Shown here piece after piece: positions 15,071-23,516 of a DNA stretch of 42,414 bases. Below the pieces are notes generated by a model, which had not been told where the DNA came from, did no database searches, and worked only from the letters and a program-made list of their open reading frames with translations. Location of the stretch: contig JBJEKU010000080.1 of assembly GCA_051878795.1 (NCBI GenBank), positions 1-42,414 on the forward strand, in the 5' to 3' direction. Origin of the DNA: W1P20-047 sp051878795. Its GTDB lineage: Bacteria; Actinomycetota; Coriobacteriia; Coriobacteriales; Eggerthellaceae. The position numbers were made by a program, and so were the translations under genes. Within the stretch, counting starts at the first letter, position 1; every line of letters starts with the position of its first letter.

Positions 15071-17716
15071 ATGCCCAAGACCATTGCAGTAATCGACGGT
15101 AATTCGCTGATGCACCGCGCATACCATGCGGTGCCCCCCAGCATGAATGCGGCGGATGGCACGCCCACCCATGCCGTCTTCGGCTTCCTTTCCATGCTCT
15201 TGAAATTCATCGATGTTGCGTCCCCGGACGCCATCGTGTGCGCTTTCGATGCGGGCAAGCCTGCATTCCGCATCGAGGCGATGGAGGAATACAAGGCTCA
15301 GCGTCCGCCCATGGACGACGATCTGCGCGTGCAGTTCCCGCTTATCGAGGGTCTGCTGGAATCGATGGACATTCCCGTGGTGAAGGTGCCGGGTTGGGAA
15401 GGCGACGACATCCTGGGAACCGTCGCCGCGCGGGCGGAAGCGCTCGGTTGCGATACCCTGCTGGTGACCGGCGACAAGGATGCCTGCCAGTTGGCGAGCG
15501 AGCATACGCGTATCTTCACCACGAAGAAGGGTATCAGCGATGTGGTGGTGTTCGACCCGGCGATGGTCGAGGAGAAATACGGGGTCTCTCCCAGGCAGAT
15601 CCCCGATTTCCTGGGCTTGATGGGCGACTCCTCCGACAACATCCCCGGTGTTCCGGGTATCGGCCAGAAGACCGCTGCAAAGCTGCTCCAGCGCTTCGGC
15701 AGCATGGAGGGTATCTACCAGAACCTGGACCAGCTGAAGGGAAAGCAGCTTGAAAACCTGCAGAACAACCGCGATGTGGCCTTCCTTTCGCGTGATGTCG
15801 CCACTATTGTGCGCGACCTTGATTTCCCGCTCGACTTGGAGGCGCTTTCCTTCCCTTCGTACCATGCGGAAGCGGTGACAGAAGCCTTTGGCAAGTTGGG
15901 CATGAATTTGCATCTGAACAAGGTGCTCTCATTGATCGGGGGCGGTGCCCCCGCATCATCGGCCCAGGCGCGTTTCCAAGGAATCGAGCCCCTGGAAGGA
16001 CAGGGCGCGCTCGAGGCGATTGGGCGGATAATGGAAACAGCCGAAGAAGACCGTCCTTTGGGTTTGGCCGTACGCAAGCCCGGCCAGGAATCCCTGTTCG
16101 GAGCGGCAATCAGCCTTGCGCTTTCCGATGGCAGCCAGGTTGCGTGCCTGGAGGGCGGAGATGCCCTCTCGATACTGAAGCGCCTCGTGGTGGAGCAGGT
16201 GCCCTTTGCGGTGCTGAATGCCAAGGAGGCCTTCCAGGCGCTCTATCCTGCGGATACCTCGCTTAAGGCCCACATCACCGCCGACCAGATGGACGACGCC
16301 CGGGTATTCGATATCCAGCTCGCAGCCTATGTGCTGGATAGTTCGGTTTCGGATTACTCGCTCCAGATGCTGATGGAACGGGAACTGGGCTGCGTTCCCG
16401 CCTGCGCCGAAGGGGAGCAGCCTGGCATTGCACTCGAAGCCCAAGCGGCCTTCGAGCTGTTCGGCCCCCTGGTCGACAAGCTCGAAGCGGATGGCACGAC
16501 CGATGTGTACCGCGATATCGATCTGCCCTTGGTTTCCGTACTGGTTCAGATGGAGCGTACGGGCGCGGCATTGGATACCGAATGCCTGGAGCGCATCGGT
16601 ACCGAGACCGCGGCAGACCTAGACCGCTTGGTGGCAAGGATCTACCAGGAGGCAGGCTGCGAGTTCAATGTGGATTCCCCCAAGCAGGTGGGGCATGTGC
16701 TCTTCGAGGTGATCGGTCTCAAGCCCCTTAAGAAGACGAGCCGCGGCTATTCCACCGACGCCAAGGTGCTGACCGAGCTGGCGAAGGAGCATGAGCTGCC
16801 CGGGCTCATCCTGAAGTACCGCGAGCTGGCCAAGATCAAGGGGACCTATATCGATGCCCTACCGAAGCTGCGCCGCGGGGACGGCAGGCTCCACACCACG
16901 TTCAACGAGACCGTGACGGCGACAGGGCGCCTCTCGTCTTCGAACCCCAACCTGCAGAACATCCCCGTGCGCACCGATTTCGGCCGCCGTATCAGGGAGT
17001 GCTTCGTGCCCTTCGAGCGTGACCATGTGTTCATGTCTGCCGATTACTCGCAGATCGAGCTTCGCTTGCTTGCCCATCTTTCCCAGGACGAGCATTTGAT
17101 CGCAGCGTTCAATTCGGGTGCCGATTTCCATGCCGCCACCGCGTCGCGCGTGTTCGGCGTGCCCGTGGATCAGGTGACGCCGCAGCTGCGCAGCCGCGCC
17201 AAGGCGGTGAACTTCGGTATCGTGTACGGTCAGCAGGCCTTCGGCCTCGGCCAGACGCTCGATATCCCCTTCGGCGAGGCGCAGGCGCTGATCGACCAGT
17301 ACTTCTGCGCGTATCCCGGCGTGCGGCGCTATCTGGATGAAGTGGTGCGGGATGCGAAGGAGGGATCGTTCGCCCAGACCATGTTCGGCAGGAAGCGCCA
17401 CATCCCCGAGCTGAAGGCGAAGAACGCCCAGAAGCGCGCCTTCGGGGAGCGCACAGCCATGAACCACCCCATGCAGGGTACTGCGGCCGACATCATCAAG
17501 AAGGCGATGGTGGAAGTGCAGCGCAGGTTGCGCCGCGAATTCCCCGAAGCACGGCTGATGATCCAGGTCCATGACGAACTGGACCTTTCGGTTCCCGCCG
17601 ATCAGGCCCCGCAGGTTGCGGCCATGCTCTGCGAAGTCATGGAGAATGTAGTCTCGCTGAGCGTGCCCCTGTCGGTCGACGCGTCGTGGGGCGACAACTG
17701 GGCGCAGGCCCACTAG
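15071..17716 (+). CDS. polA: DNA polymerase I
   Basis: PolA fills gaps and removes RNA primers during replication and repair. The 881-residue protein has an N-terminal 5'-3' exonuclease (DGNSLMHRAYHAVP; GDKDACQL; GVPGIGQKTAAKLL helix-hairpin-helix), a middle 3'-5' exonuclease-like domain, and a C-terminal polymerase with motif A (DYSQIELRLLAHLS), motif B (RSRAKAVNFGIVYG) and motif C (QVHDEL). The middle domain lacks the acidic proofreading residues: Exo I DxE is absent near LGLAVRKPG, and no YxxxD Exo III motif is seen. This copy is therefore probably not proofreading, as in several other bacterial PolA proteins. AAGAAGG precedes the ATG. The gene is monocistronic. Confidence 0.97.
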   Translation: MPKTIAVIDGNSLMHRAYHAVPPSMNAADGTPTHAVFGFLSMLLKFIDVASPDAIVCAFDAGKPAFRIEAMEEYKAQRPPMDDDLRVQFPLIEGLLESMDIPVVKVPGWEGDDILGTVAARAEALGCDTLLVTGDKDACQLASEHTRIFTTKKGISDVVVFDPAMVEEKYGVSPRQIPDFLGLMGDSSDNIPGVPGIGQKTAAKLLQRFGSMEGIYQNLDQLKGKQLENLQNNRDVAFLSRDVATIVRDLDFPLDLEALSFPSYHAEAVTEAFGKLGMNLHLNKVLSLIGGGAPASSAQARFQGIEPLEGQGALEAIGRIMETAEEDRPLGLAVRKPGQESLFGAAISLALSDGSQVACLEGGDALSILKRLVVEQVPFAVLNAKEAFQALYPADTSLKAHITADQMDDARVFDIQLAAYVLDSSVSDYSLQMLMERELGCVPACAEGEQPGIALEAQAAFELFGPLVDKLEADGTTDVYRDIDLPLVSVLVQMERTGAALDTECLERIGTETAADLDRLVARIYQEAGCEFNVDSPKQVGHVLFEVIGLKPLKKTSRGYSTDAKVLTELAKEHELPGLILKYRELAKIKGTYIDALPKLRRGDGRLHTTFNETVTATGRLSSSNPNLQNIPVRTDFGRRIRECFVPFERDHVFMSADYSQIELRLLAHLSQDEHLIAAFNSGADFHAATASRVFGVPVDQVTPQLRSRAKAVNFGIVYGQQAFGLGQTLDIPFGEAQALIDQYFCAYPGVRRYLDEVVRDAKEGSFAQTMFGRKRHIPELKAKNAQKRAFGERTAMNHPMQGTAADIIKKAMVEVQRRLRREFPEARLMIQVHDELDLSVPADQAPQVAAMLCEVMENVVSLSVPLSVDASWGDNWAQAH

Positions 17717-17904
17717 CGGGAAATACCGGCGGAGTATGGCGGCTGTGCGTTCGACGTCTGCCGTCCGATTGCCCGGCGGCCGGGCGGGTGCGGTGCGTAT
17801 TCGGCAGGTTCCATCTGCCGCGCATACCCTCCTGCACGAAACATGGAGGTTTCATAAAGCCCCGCCGTTTGCCGGATTATTTTAGCTGGGTGGGTTTTTA
17901 GTGT

Positions 17905-17913
17905 GATAGTATG
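17905..17913 (+). promoter_or_regulatory. Upstream extended -10 promoter (P1) for rplU
   Basis: TGATAGTAT (TGn plus TAGTAT) lies about 150 bases upstream of rplU, in AT-rich DNA. No -35 is evident. Confidence 0.45.
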
Positions 17914-17997
17914 CTGAAGGATAGCGTGAAAGCGTTGTCTATAGCCCACATGTTGTATGCGAACCCAACGCATACTCAATACTTCGTTCCAGATTTC

Positions 17998-18026
17998 TTG
18001 ACGTCCGGATTTCTGGTCGATACAAT
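17998..18026 (+). promoter_or_regulatory. Consensus promoter (P2) of rplU-rpmA
   Basis: A -35 TTGACG and a -10 TACAAT are separated by exactly 17 bases. The predicted start near 18033 leaves a leader of about 32 bases, with AAGGAG at 18051-18056 as ribosome site. Confidence 0.8.
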
Positions 18027-18064
18027 ATTGCCTTGCGTTTTGACACTTTCAAGGAGTATTTAAC

Positions 18065-18370
18065 ATGTACGCAATCGTAAAAACCGGTGGCAAGCAGTAC
18101 AAGGTTGCTGCTGGCGACATCATCGCAATCGAAAAGCTGGAAGCCGCTGAAGGTGAAAAGGTCGAGCTTCCCGTTATCTGTGTGGTAGACGGCGAAAAGG
18201 TAGAGGCAGATCCCGAGAAGGCTGCTGCAACCAAGGTTGTCGCTACCGTTCTGTCCCAGTTCAAGGGTAAGAAGCAGCTGGTCTTCAAGTTCAAGAAGCG
18301 CAAGAACTACAAGAAGCTGCGTGGTCATCGCCAGAACCTGACTCGCGTACAGATCGAGTCCGTGGGCTAA
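18065..18370 (+). CDS. rplU: Ribosomal protein bL21
   Basis: This 101-residue component of the large ribosomal subunit starts with MYAIVKTGGKQYKV and carries GDIIAIEKL and the C-terminal KKRKNYKKLRGHRQ RNA-binding stretch, all standard for L21. It heads the rplU-rpmA unit behind a strong promoter. rpmA starts 23 bases after its stop. AAGGAG lies 8 bases before the ATG. Confidence 0.98.
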   Translation: MYAIVKTGGKQYKVAAGDIIAIEKLEAAEGEKVELPVICVVDGEKVEADPEKAAATKVVATVLSQFKGKKQLVFKFKKRKNYKKLRGHRQNLTRVQIESVG

Positions 18371-18393
18371 GTAGAAAGAGGGAGTGATTCAGA

Positions 18394-18645
18394 ATGGCAC
18401 ATAAGAAGGGTCTAGGCTCCACTCGCAACGGTCGCGACTCCCGCGCACAGCGTCTGGGCTGCAAGAAGTTCGCAGGTGAGGTCGTAAAGGCTGGCAACAT
18501 CCTGGTTCGTCAGCGCGGCACCCATTTCCACCCCGGCGTCAACGTCGGCCGTGGCAAGGACGACACCCTGTTCGCACTGACCGACGGTGTTGTTGAGTAC
18601 ACCAAGGGCGTGCGTCGTAAGGTGCATGTTCGTCCTCAGGCATAA
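18394..18645 (+). CDS. rpmA: Ribosomal protein bL27
   Basis: This 83-residue large-subunit protein has an N-terminus (AHKKGLGSTRNGRDS) that reaches toward the peptidyl transferase centre. It begins directly with this mature form and has no Prp-cleaved extension of the Firmicutes kind. GTHFHPG and VGRGKDDTLFAL are the family core. AGAGGGAGTG precedes the ATG. A strong terminator follows, between this gene and obgE. Confidence 0.98.
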   Translation: MAHKKGLGSTRNGRDSRAQRLGCKKFAGEVVKAGNILVRQRGTHFHPGVNVGRGKDDTLFALTDGVVEYTKGVRRKVHVRPQA

Positions 18646-18672
18646 GGCACCCACCTTATAAACTTGAATCGC

Positions 18673-18700
18673 AAAGCCCTCTGCACGCAGAGGGCTTTTC
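18673..18700 (+). terminator. Strong intrinsic terminator after rpmA
   Basis: A 10-12 bp stem (AAAGCCCTCTGC/GCAGAGGGCTTT) with a minimal loop runs into TTTTC. It ends about 20 bases before the obgE start codon, so obgE needs read-through or a promoter within the hairpin tail. Confidence 0.88.
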
Positions 18701-18718
18701 TTGTAGAAACGGGTTCGA

Positions 18719-20116
18719 ATGTTCATCGATAAAGTTCATATCCACGTGAAAGGCGGCGATGGCGGTGCCGGTTGCATGAGCTTCCGCCGTGAGGCGCATG
18801 TGCCCAAGGGCGGTCCCGACGGCGGCGACGGCGGTCACGGCGGCAATGTCGTTGTGAAGGCCGACGCAGGCGTCTCATCTCTGATCGACTACCGCTTCAA
18901 GCACCACTTCAAAGCCCAGCGCGGCACCCATGGCAAGGGCTCCAAGATGCATGGCGCACGGGGCGAGGATTTGATCCTGCGCGTTCCCGTGGGCACGGTG
19001 GTGCGCGAATACTACGAGGAGACCAAGGAGGTCTCCGACGAGATCCTGGCCGACCTGGTGTGCGACGGCGACGCGGTCGTGGTTGCGCAGGGCGGCTACG
19101 GCGGTCGCGGCAACACCCATTTCGTCACTCCAACCAGGCGCGCGCCCGCCTTCGCGGAACTGGGCGAGCCTGCGCATGAGGGCTGGATCGAGTTGGAGAT
19201 GAAGCTTATGGCCGATGCGGCGCTGGTCGGAGTCCCTTCTGCCGGCAAGAGCTCCATCATCTCGCGTGTGAGCGCGGCGAAGCCCAAGATCGCCGACTAT
19301 CCCTTCACTACCTTGGTTCCCAACCTGGGCGTGGTGCGTACCGACGATTACGACTATGTCATCGCCGACGTCCCTGGGCTCATCGAAGGCGCTTCCCAGG
19401 GCAAGGGCCTGGGCCACGAGTTCCTGCGCCACGTCGAGCGCACGGCGATTATCGTGCATGTGGTCGATATGTCCGGCGGTTTCGAAGGCCGCGATCCGGT
19501 GGAGGACTACCGCATCATCAAGCGCGAACTCGAGCTATACGATCCCGAATTCGCCAAGCGCCCCTGCATCGTGGTGGCGAATAAGGTGGACTGCCCGGGC
19601 GTGGAGGATGCCATCGAGCGTTTGGCGCAGGAAGTGAAGAAGGACAGCTTGGAAGCTGCTGGCGGCGACGAATTCGCTGAAAGCCCCATCGATCCCAAGT
19701 TGTATCTGACCAGTGCGGTGACCGGACAGGGCATCAAGCAGCTCGAAGCGGCGATAGGAGCAAAGGTCCATGCGCTGCGCGAGGCTGCGCGCGATGCCGA
19801 AGCGGCCCAGCCCCACTACGACCACGTTTGGGAACGGCGCCGCCAGGAACGCGAGAAGGCCTTCAAGGTGGTGCGTCTTTCCGAAGACGTCTTCCGTGTG
19901 GTGGGCACCCAGGTGGAGCGCATGGTCGTCCAGTGCGACTGGGAAAACGAAGAGGCCATCGCATTCCTGCAGCATCGCCTGAAGCGAATCGGCGTCGATG
20001 CCGCCTTGGAAGCCGCTGGCGCATGCGATGGCGACGAGATCCGCATCGTCGGCCGCTCTTTCGAGTATGATTCTTCTCGTCAGCGTGAGGACATCTATTC
20101 TGGATTGGATATCTGA
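18719..20116 (+). CDS. obgE: Obg-family GTPase
   Basis: Obg/CgtA is an essential GTPase acting in late 50S subunit assembly and stress signalling. The 465-residue protein has the glycine-rich Obg fold (about 1-160: KGGDGGAGCMSFRREAHVPKGGP-type repeats), the G domain (G1 GVPSAGKSS, G3 DVPGLIEGA, G4 NKVD) and the C-terminal OCT domain (about 365-440). The ATG at 18719 has no clear Shine-Dalgarno sequence; a TAGAAA box at 18704-18709 lies 9 bases before it, so a near-leaderless start is possible but weakly supported. proB starts 2 bases after its stop. The rplU-rpmA-obg order is widely conserved. Confidence 0.97.
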   Translation: MFIDKVHIHVKGGDGGAGCMSFRREAHVPKGGPDGGDGGHGGNVVVKADAGVSSLIDYRFKHHFKAQRGTHGKGSKMHGARGEDLILRVPVGTVVREYYEETKEVSDEILADLVCDGDAVVVAQGGYGGRGNTHFVTPTRRAPAFAELGEPAHEGWIELEMKLMADAALVGVPSAGKSSIISRVSAAKPKIADYPFTTLVPNLGVVRTDDYDYVIADVPGLIEGASQGKGLGHEFLRHVERTAIIVHVVDMSGGFEGRDPVEDYRIIKRELELYDPEFAKRPCIVVANKVDCPGVEDAIERLAQEVKKDSLEAAGGDEFAESPIDPKLYLTSAVTGQGIKQLEAAIGAKVHALREAARDAEAAQPHYDHVWERRRQEREKAFKVVRLSEDVFRVVGTQVERMVVQCDWENEEAIAFLQHRLKRIGVDAALEAAGACDGDEIRIVGRSFEYDSSRQREDIYSGLDI

Positions 20117-20118
20117 TA

Positions 20119-21243
20119 ATGGCACGTGCATCCCGTACTCTGGTTGTGAAGATCGGTTCTTCCACCCTTATCGACAAGAAGGGAAGGCTGGACCGCCAAT
20201 ACCTGCATAATCTTGCCCGTCAGCTCGAGGAGCTGCGCGAAATGGGCTGGGCGCCGATCGTGGTATCCTCCGGCGCTATCGCCGTGGGCTTGAACGAACT
20301 GGGTATCAAGGAGCGTCCCCATGACGTCCCGAGCTTGCAGGCCGCCGCATCGGTGGGGCAGGGGGTATTGTCCACCGCCTATGCCGAAATCTTCGAAGAG
20401 TATGGGATGCTCACTTCCGTCGTGCTTCTGACCAGGCACGATACTGCGAGCCGCCATGCATATCTGCATGCGCGCGACGCCCTGAACAGGCTGCTGGACT
20501 TCGGCGTGGTGCCTATCGTCAACGAGAACGACACCACTTCGGTCGAGGAGATCAAATTCGGCGACAACGACACGCTGTCGGCGATTGTCGCCTGTCTGGT
20601 AAAGGCCGACCACAGCGTCATCTTCAGCGACGTGAAGGGCCTCTACGACGCCAATCCCAACAGCAACCCCCAGGCCAAGCTGATCAGCCGCGTGGACAGG
20701 GTGACCGAAGACATCATGGGCGTTGCAGGGGGCGTGGGCTCCAAGGTGGGCAGCGGCGGCATGGTCACCAAGATCAGGGCTGCTCGCGTGCTCATGGTTG
20801 CGGGTATCCCGCTTACGGTTTGCGAGGGTCATGAGCCCGATGCCCTGGTGCGCATTGCAAAGGGCGAGCCGGTGGGCACCCTGTTCAGCGCAAGCTTCAA
20901 GCCGCATGAGATCACGGGCTATAAACTGTGGATCGCGCTGGGCGATTCCGCGAAGGGGAGTATCGTGGTCGACGACGGAGCCAAGATGGCGCTCAAGGAA
21001 CGCGGAAAATCCCTGTTGTGCGTGGGTGTTTCCAGCGTCCAGGGCGACTTCGAAGCCGGGGATATCGTGGATATCCGCGATCTTTCCGGACATCTGTTCG
21101 CCCGCGGCAAGGTGAATGCGAGCGCAGATGAAATCGACCTGGCGCGCGGATACTCCACGCAGCAGATGCGCCGCAACCGCTTGCTTGCGAGCATGGCGGA
21201 CAAGCCGATTATCCACCGCGACGAGTTGGTGGTGTTCGACTGA
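20119..21243 (+). CDS. proB: Glutamate 5-kinase
   Basis: ProB phosphorylates glutamate to glutamyl-5-phosphate, the first and feedback-inhibited step of proline synthesis. The 374-residue protein has the amino acid kinase domain (VVKIGSSTL, SSGAIAVGL, VNENDTTS, GSGGMVTKI) and a C-terminal PUA domain (about 280-360), the full-length form. The ATG follows the obgE stop after 2 bases with little ribosome site, suggesting translational coupling. The partner proA is not in the window. The last base of the stop codon overlaps the A of the nadD start. Confidence 0.97.
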   Translation: MARASRTLVVKIGSSTLIDKKGRLDRQYLHNLARQLEELREMGWAPIVVSSGAIAVGLNELGIKERPHDVPSLQAAASVGQGVLSTAYAEIFEEYGMLTSVVLLTRHDTASRHAYLHARDALNRLLDFGVVPIVNENDTTSVEEIKFGDNDTLSAIVACLVKADHSVIFSDVKGLYDANPNSNPQAKLISRVDRVTEDIMGVAGGVGSKVGSGGMVTKIRAARVLMVAGIPLTVCEGHEPDALVRIAKGEPVGTLFSASFKPHEITGYKLWIALGDSAKGSIVVDDGAKMALKERGKSLLCVGVSSVQGDFEAGDIVDIRDLSGHLFARGKVNASADEIDLARGYSTQQMRRNRLLASMADKPIIHRDELVVFD

Positions 21244-21980
21244 TGCCATCGCCTTCCCAGCCGGTATCGCAGGACGCCCGAAGCGGGGCGTCCTGTTCCC
21301 ATGTGCCCCGAAGCGTCTGCCATCGCTTCGATCGCCTGGGTTTCGATCAGCCCGATCGCACCTTCCGTCTGGGAATCATGGGCGGCACCTTCGACCCCAT
21401 CCATATCGGCCATCTCTCCTGTGCCGAACAGGCCAGGGTGGCCTTCGGTTTGGATGCGGTGGTGTTCATGCCCGCGGGTACGCCGGTGTTCAAGCTGAAC
21501 CAGCAGGTTACCGAAGCGCAGGCACGTCTGGATATGTGTCGCTTGGCGACGGCGAGCAATCCGTATTTCGATGTGAGCCCGCTCGAGGTGGAGCGTGAGG
21601 GGAATACCTATACCGTCGATACGCTCTGCCAGCTGAGGGCCTACTATCCTTCCAATGTAGAGCTGTATTTCATCACCGGCGCCGATGCTGTGCTGAGTAT
21701 CGTGAAGTGGCGCGATTCGGAAAGGATCGCCGATCTAGCGCATCTGATCGCGGTGACGCGTCCGGGTGCCCCCATAAGCGATGCTTTCAAAAGCGACATG
21801 GCGGAAATGACCCGATTCGATATCAATTATCTGGAAGTGCCCGCGCTTTCCATATCATCGAGCATGCTCAGGCGTTTCGTGCGCGAGGGCAATTCCATCC
21901 GCTATCTGGTGACCTATAACGTTTTCGATTATATCTGCAGGCATGGGCTGTATTCCCAGGCTGGCAGGGAAGGGGAATAG
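21243..21980 (+). CDS. nadD: Nicotinate-nucleotide adenylyltransferase
   Basis: NadD joins nicotinate mononucleotide and ATP to form deamido-NAD in NAD synthesis. The nucleotidyltransferase core starts at about residue 42 (RLGIMGGTFDPIHIGH with the HxGH motif) and ends with ISSSMLRRFVREGNSIRYLV, typical of the family. The protein of 245 residues carries about 40 extra N-terminal residues before the core. I keep the ATG at 21243 because it overlaps the proB stop (TGATG), a usual coupling arrangement; a later non-ATG start cannot be excluded. Confidence 0.94.
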   Translation: MPSPSQPVSQDARSGASCSHVPRSVCHRFDRLGFDQPDRTFRLGIMGGTFDPIHIGHLSCAEQARVAFGLDAVVFMPAGTPVFKLNQQVTEAQARLDMCRLATASNPYFDVSPLEVEREGNTYTVDTLCQLRAYYPSNVELYFITGADAVLSIVKWRDSERIADLAHLIAVTRPGAPISDAFKSDMAEMTRFDINYLEVPALSISSSMLRRFVREGNSIRYLVTYNVFDYICRHGLYSQAGREGE

Positions 21981-21981
21981 C

Positions 21982-22650
21982 ATGGCTGACTGCAGCTTCG
22001 ATCAGGCAGAATGGGTGGACGATCCTTTCTGCAAGCAGAATTACAAGCAGATGCGCAAGCAGTTGAAGAAGCGCCTTTCCGAACATCGGTACAAGCATTC
22101 CCTGGGTGTGGCGAAGACCTCCAAGAAAATCGCGGAGGCTTACGGCCTCGACGCGAAGAAGGCCCGTATGGCCGGCTTGCTCCATGACTGGGATAAATGC
22201 CGCGACGACGAGGCGATGCGCAGGCATGCGCGATCCCTCGAGCTGGATATCGACCCGTATATCAACGAGGAGATGCCCTGGCTGCTCCATGGCCCCACTG
22301 CCGCTGCGGTATTGGCTAAGGAACATCCCGAGTTCGGCCATGATGTGTTCCAGGCGATCGCACGCCATACCTCGGGGGCGGCGGATATGTCCGATTTGGA
22401 TTGCGTGGTGTACACGGCGGACCTGATCGAGCCGGGGCGCGATTTCGGGAAGGGATCCGGCCTCGACCAGCTGCGCGCCTGCGTGGGGGAAGTGCCCCTG
22501 CAGGAACTGTACTTCAGGGCCTTCAAGCTCACCTTCCATTCCCTTATCGAGCGCAGCAAGCCCCTGTTCCCGGGCACCTGCGAGATCTTCAACGCCCTGT
22601 GCGCCCAGCATGCCGAAAGGGAGGCGGAGCAATTCGCGTTGGGCGAATAG
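21982..22650 (+). CDS. yqeK: HD-domain hydrolase YqeK (bis(5'-nucleosyl)-tetraphosphatase, symmetrical)
   Basis: YqeK proteins are HD-superfamily enzymes that split diadenosine tetraphosphate into two ADP. The 222-residue protein shows HRYKHSLGVA (first His), LLHDWDKC (the HD pair), a LLHG His and ARHTSG, then DLIEPGRDF. An N-terminal extension of about 30 residues precedes the domain. The ATG at 21982 follows GGAAGGGG and lies 1 base after the nadD stop; the longer frame from 21943 overlaps nadD needlessly. nadD-yqeK is normally followed by rsfS on the same strand; here rsfS faces the opposite way. Confidence 0.92.
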   Translation: MADCSFDQAEWVDDPFCKQNYKQMRKQLKKRLSEHRYKHSLGVAKTSKKIAEAYGLDAKKARMAGLLHDWDKCRDDEAMRRHARSLELDIDPYINEEMPWLLHGPTAAAVLAKEHPEFGHDVFQAIARHTSGAADMSDLDCVVYTADLIEPGRDFGKGSGLDQLRACVGEVPLQELYFRAFKLTFHSLIERSKPLFPGTCEIFNALCAQHAEREAEQFALGE

Positions 22651-22696
22651 GGAAGCAACGCGAGTCAAGGACGGTTTGCGACTGCAAACGGAAACG

Positions 22697-22725
22697 AAAA
22701 CGGGAGCCTGATCGGCTCCCGTTGT
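22697..22725. terminator. Bidirectional intrinsic terminator between yqeK and rsfS
   Basis: A perfect 10-bp stem (AACGGGAGCC/GGCTCCCGTT, 5-base loop) has its A-rich flank on the left, so on the minus strand it ends in TTTTCGTTTC. It is therefore strong for rsfS and weaker for yqeK. Confidence 0.8.
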
Positions 22726-22804
22726 GCTTGTCTGCAAGATTACGGCGTTCGAGCGTCCGGCACTTGCGCACCATCGCCTTTCCGCCAGTGCGTTACCGCC
22801 TTCG

Positions 22805-23242
22805 CTAGTCCTGCTTTTCTCCCAGGATCTTGGCGATACGGTCGGAATACTCCACGTCGGTGATTCCTGCTTCTTTCAGGTCGATGATGGGAGCGTCGTT
22901 CCACAGGGTTTCCAAACGGTAGAAGTCGCGGGCTTCGGGTTGGAAGACGTGCACGATCATGAAGCCGTAGTCCAGAAGCGCCCAGGTTCCATCGTTCAGG
23001 CCCTCGCGATGGATGGGCTTGAGGCCGGTCTGCACGCGCACCTGCTCTTCGATTTCTTCGATGATGGCGGCAACCTGGCGGTTGTTCACCGCGGTGGAGA
23101 TGACGAAGAAGTCGGTGGAGGAAACGACTTCGCCTACTTCCTGCACCATGATGTCGCTTGCCTTCTTGGAGTCTGCCGCCTTTGCTGCGATAAGCGCGCA
23201 CTTGCGGGCGGTTTCCATGTCTACCATGATCTTTCCGGACAC
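22805..23242 (-). CDS. rsfS: Ribosomal silencing factor RsfS
   Basis: RsfS binds ribosomal protein uL14 and blocks subunit joining when nutrients are scarce. The 145-residue protein shows SSTDFFVISTAVNNRQVAAI, EGLNDGTWALLDYGFMIVHVF and the YRLETLWNDAP end, all family hallmarks. It uses a GTG start at 23242: AAGGAG lies 5 bases before it, while the overlapping ATG is in another frame. In most Gram-positives it is the third gene after nadD-yqeK on the same strand; here it is transcribed toward yqeK, with a shared terminator between. A small GC hairpin (23268-23281) lies in its leader. Confidence 0.96.
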   Translation of the reverse strand: MSGKIMVDMETARKCALIAAKAADSKKASDIMVQEVGEVVSSTDFFVISTAVNNRQVAAIIEEIEEQVRVQTGLKPIHREGLNDGTWALLDYGFMIVHVFQPEARDFYRLETLWNDAPIIDLKEAGITDVEYSDRIAKILGEKQD

Positions 23243-23516
23243 ATTAGCTCCTTATTGTCGTATCGAAGCGCCTAAGGGCGCGGTGTTTCCTGTTTCGAAA
23301 TGCCAGCCGATAATCATACTTCACCTTTGGCGAAGAAGGCTCGCCTTGGCGGAAATTGCACAGAACCAGCGGTTGCGGAAGCGTTTCCTTCCAACAGGTA
23401 GGCTCGGACCCGTTCGTCGGTGATGCCCCTTGAAGAAGACCCGTTCCGCAGGCCCATTAGGGTATGGTTCGCCTTCAGGTTCCCTGTTGCGTTGCCCTGG
23501 GAAGGCCCGAAAGCCC

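Larger units (their letters stand above)
17717..18064 (+). other. Intergenic region with tandem promoters and a leader hairpin upstream of rplU
   Basis: This 348-base stretch has no gene. It contains a GC palindrome (GCCCGG/CCGGGC, about 17769-17783) without a T-tract, an upstream extended -10 box (17905-17913), a 7-bp hairpin (GTATGCG/CGCATAC, 17955-17975, 7-base loop) and a consensus promoter (17998-18026). A transcript from the upstream promoter would carry the hairpin in a leader of about 145 bases, which could allow control of ribosomal protein synthesis. It does not obviously match a known L21 leader. Confidence 0.55.

Noticed and set aside
17769..17783. GC palindrome after polA considered as a terminator
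   Set aside because: There is no T-tract after the GCCCGG/CCGGGC hairpin; the next bases are G-rich.
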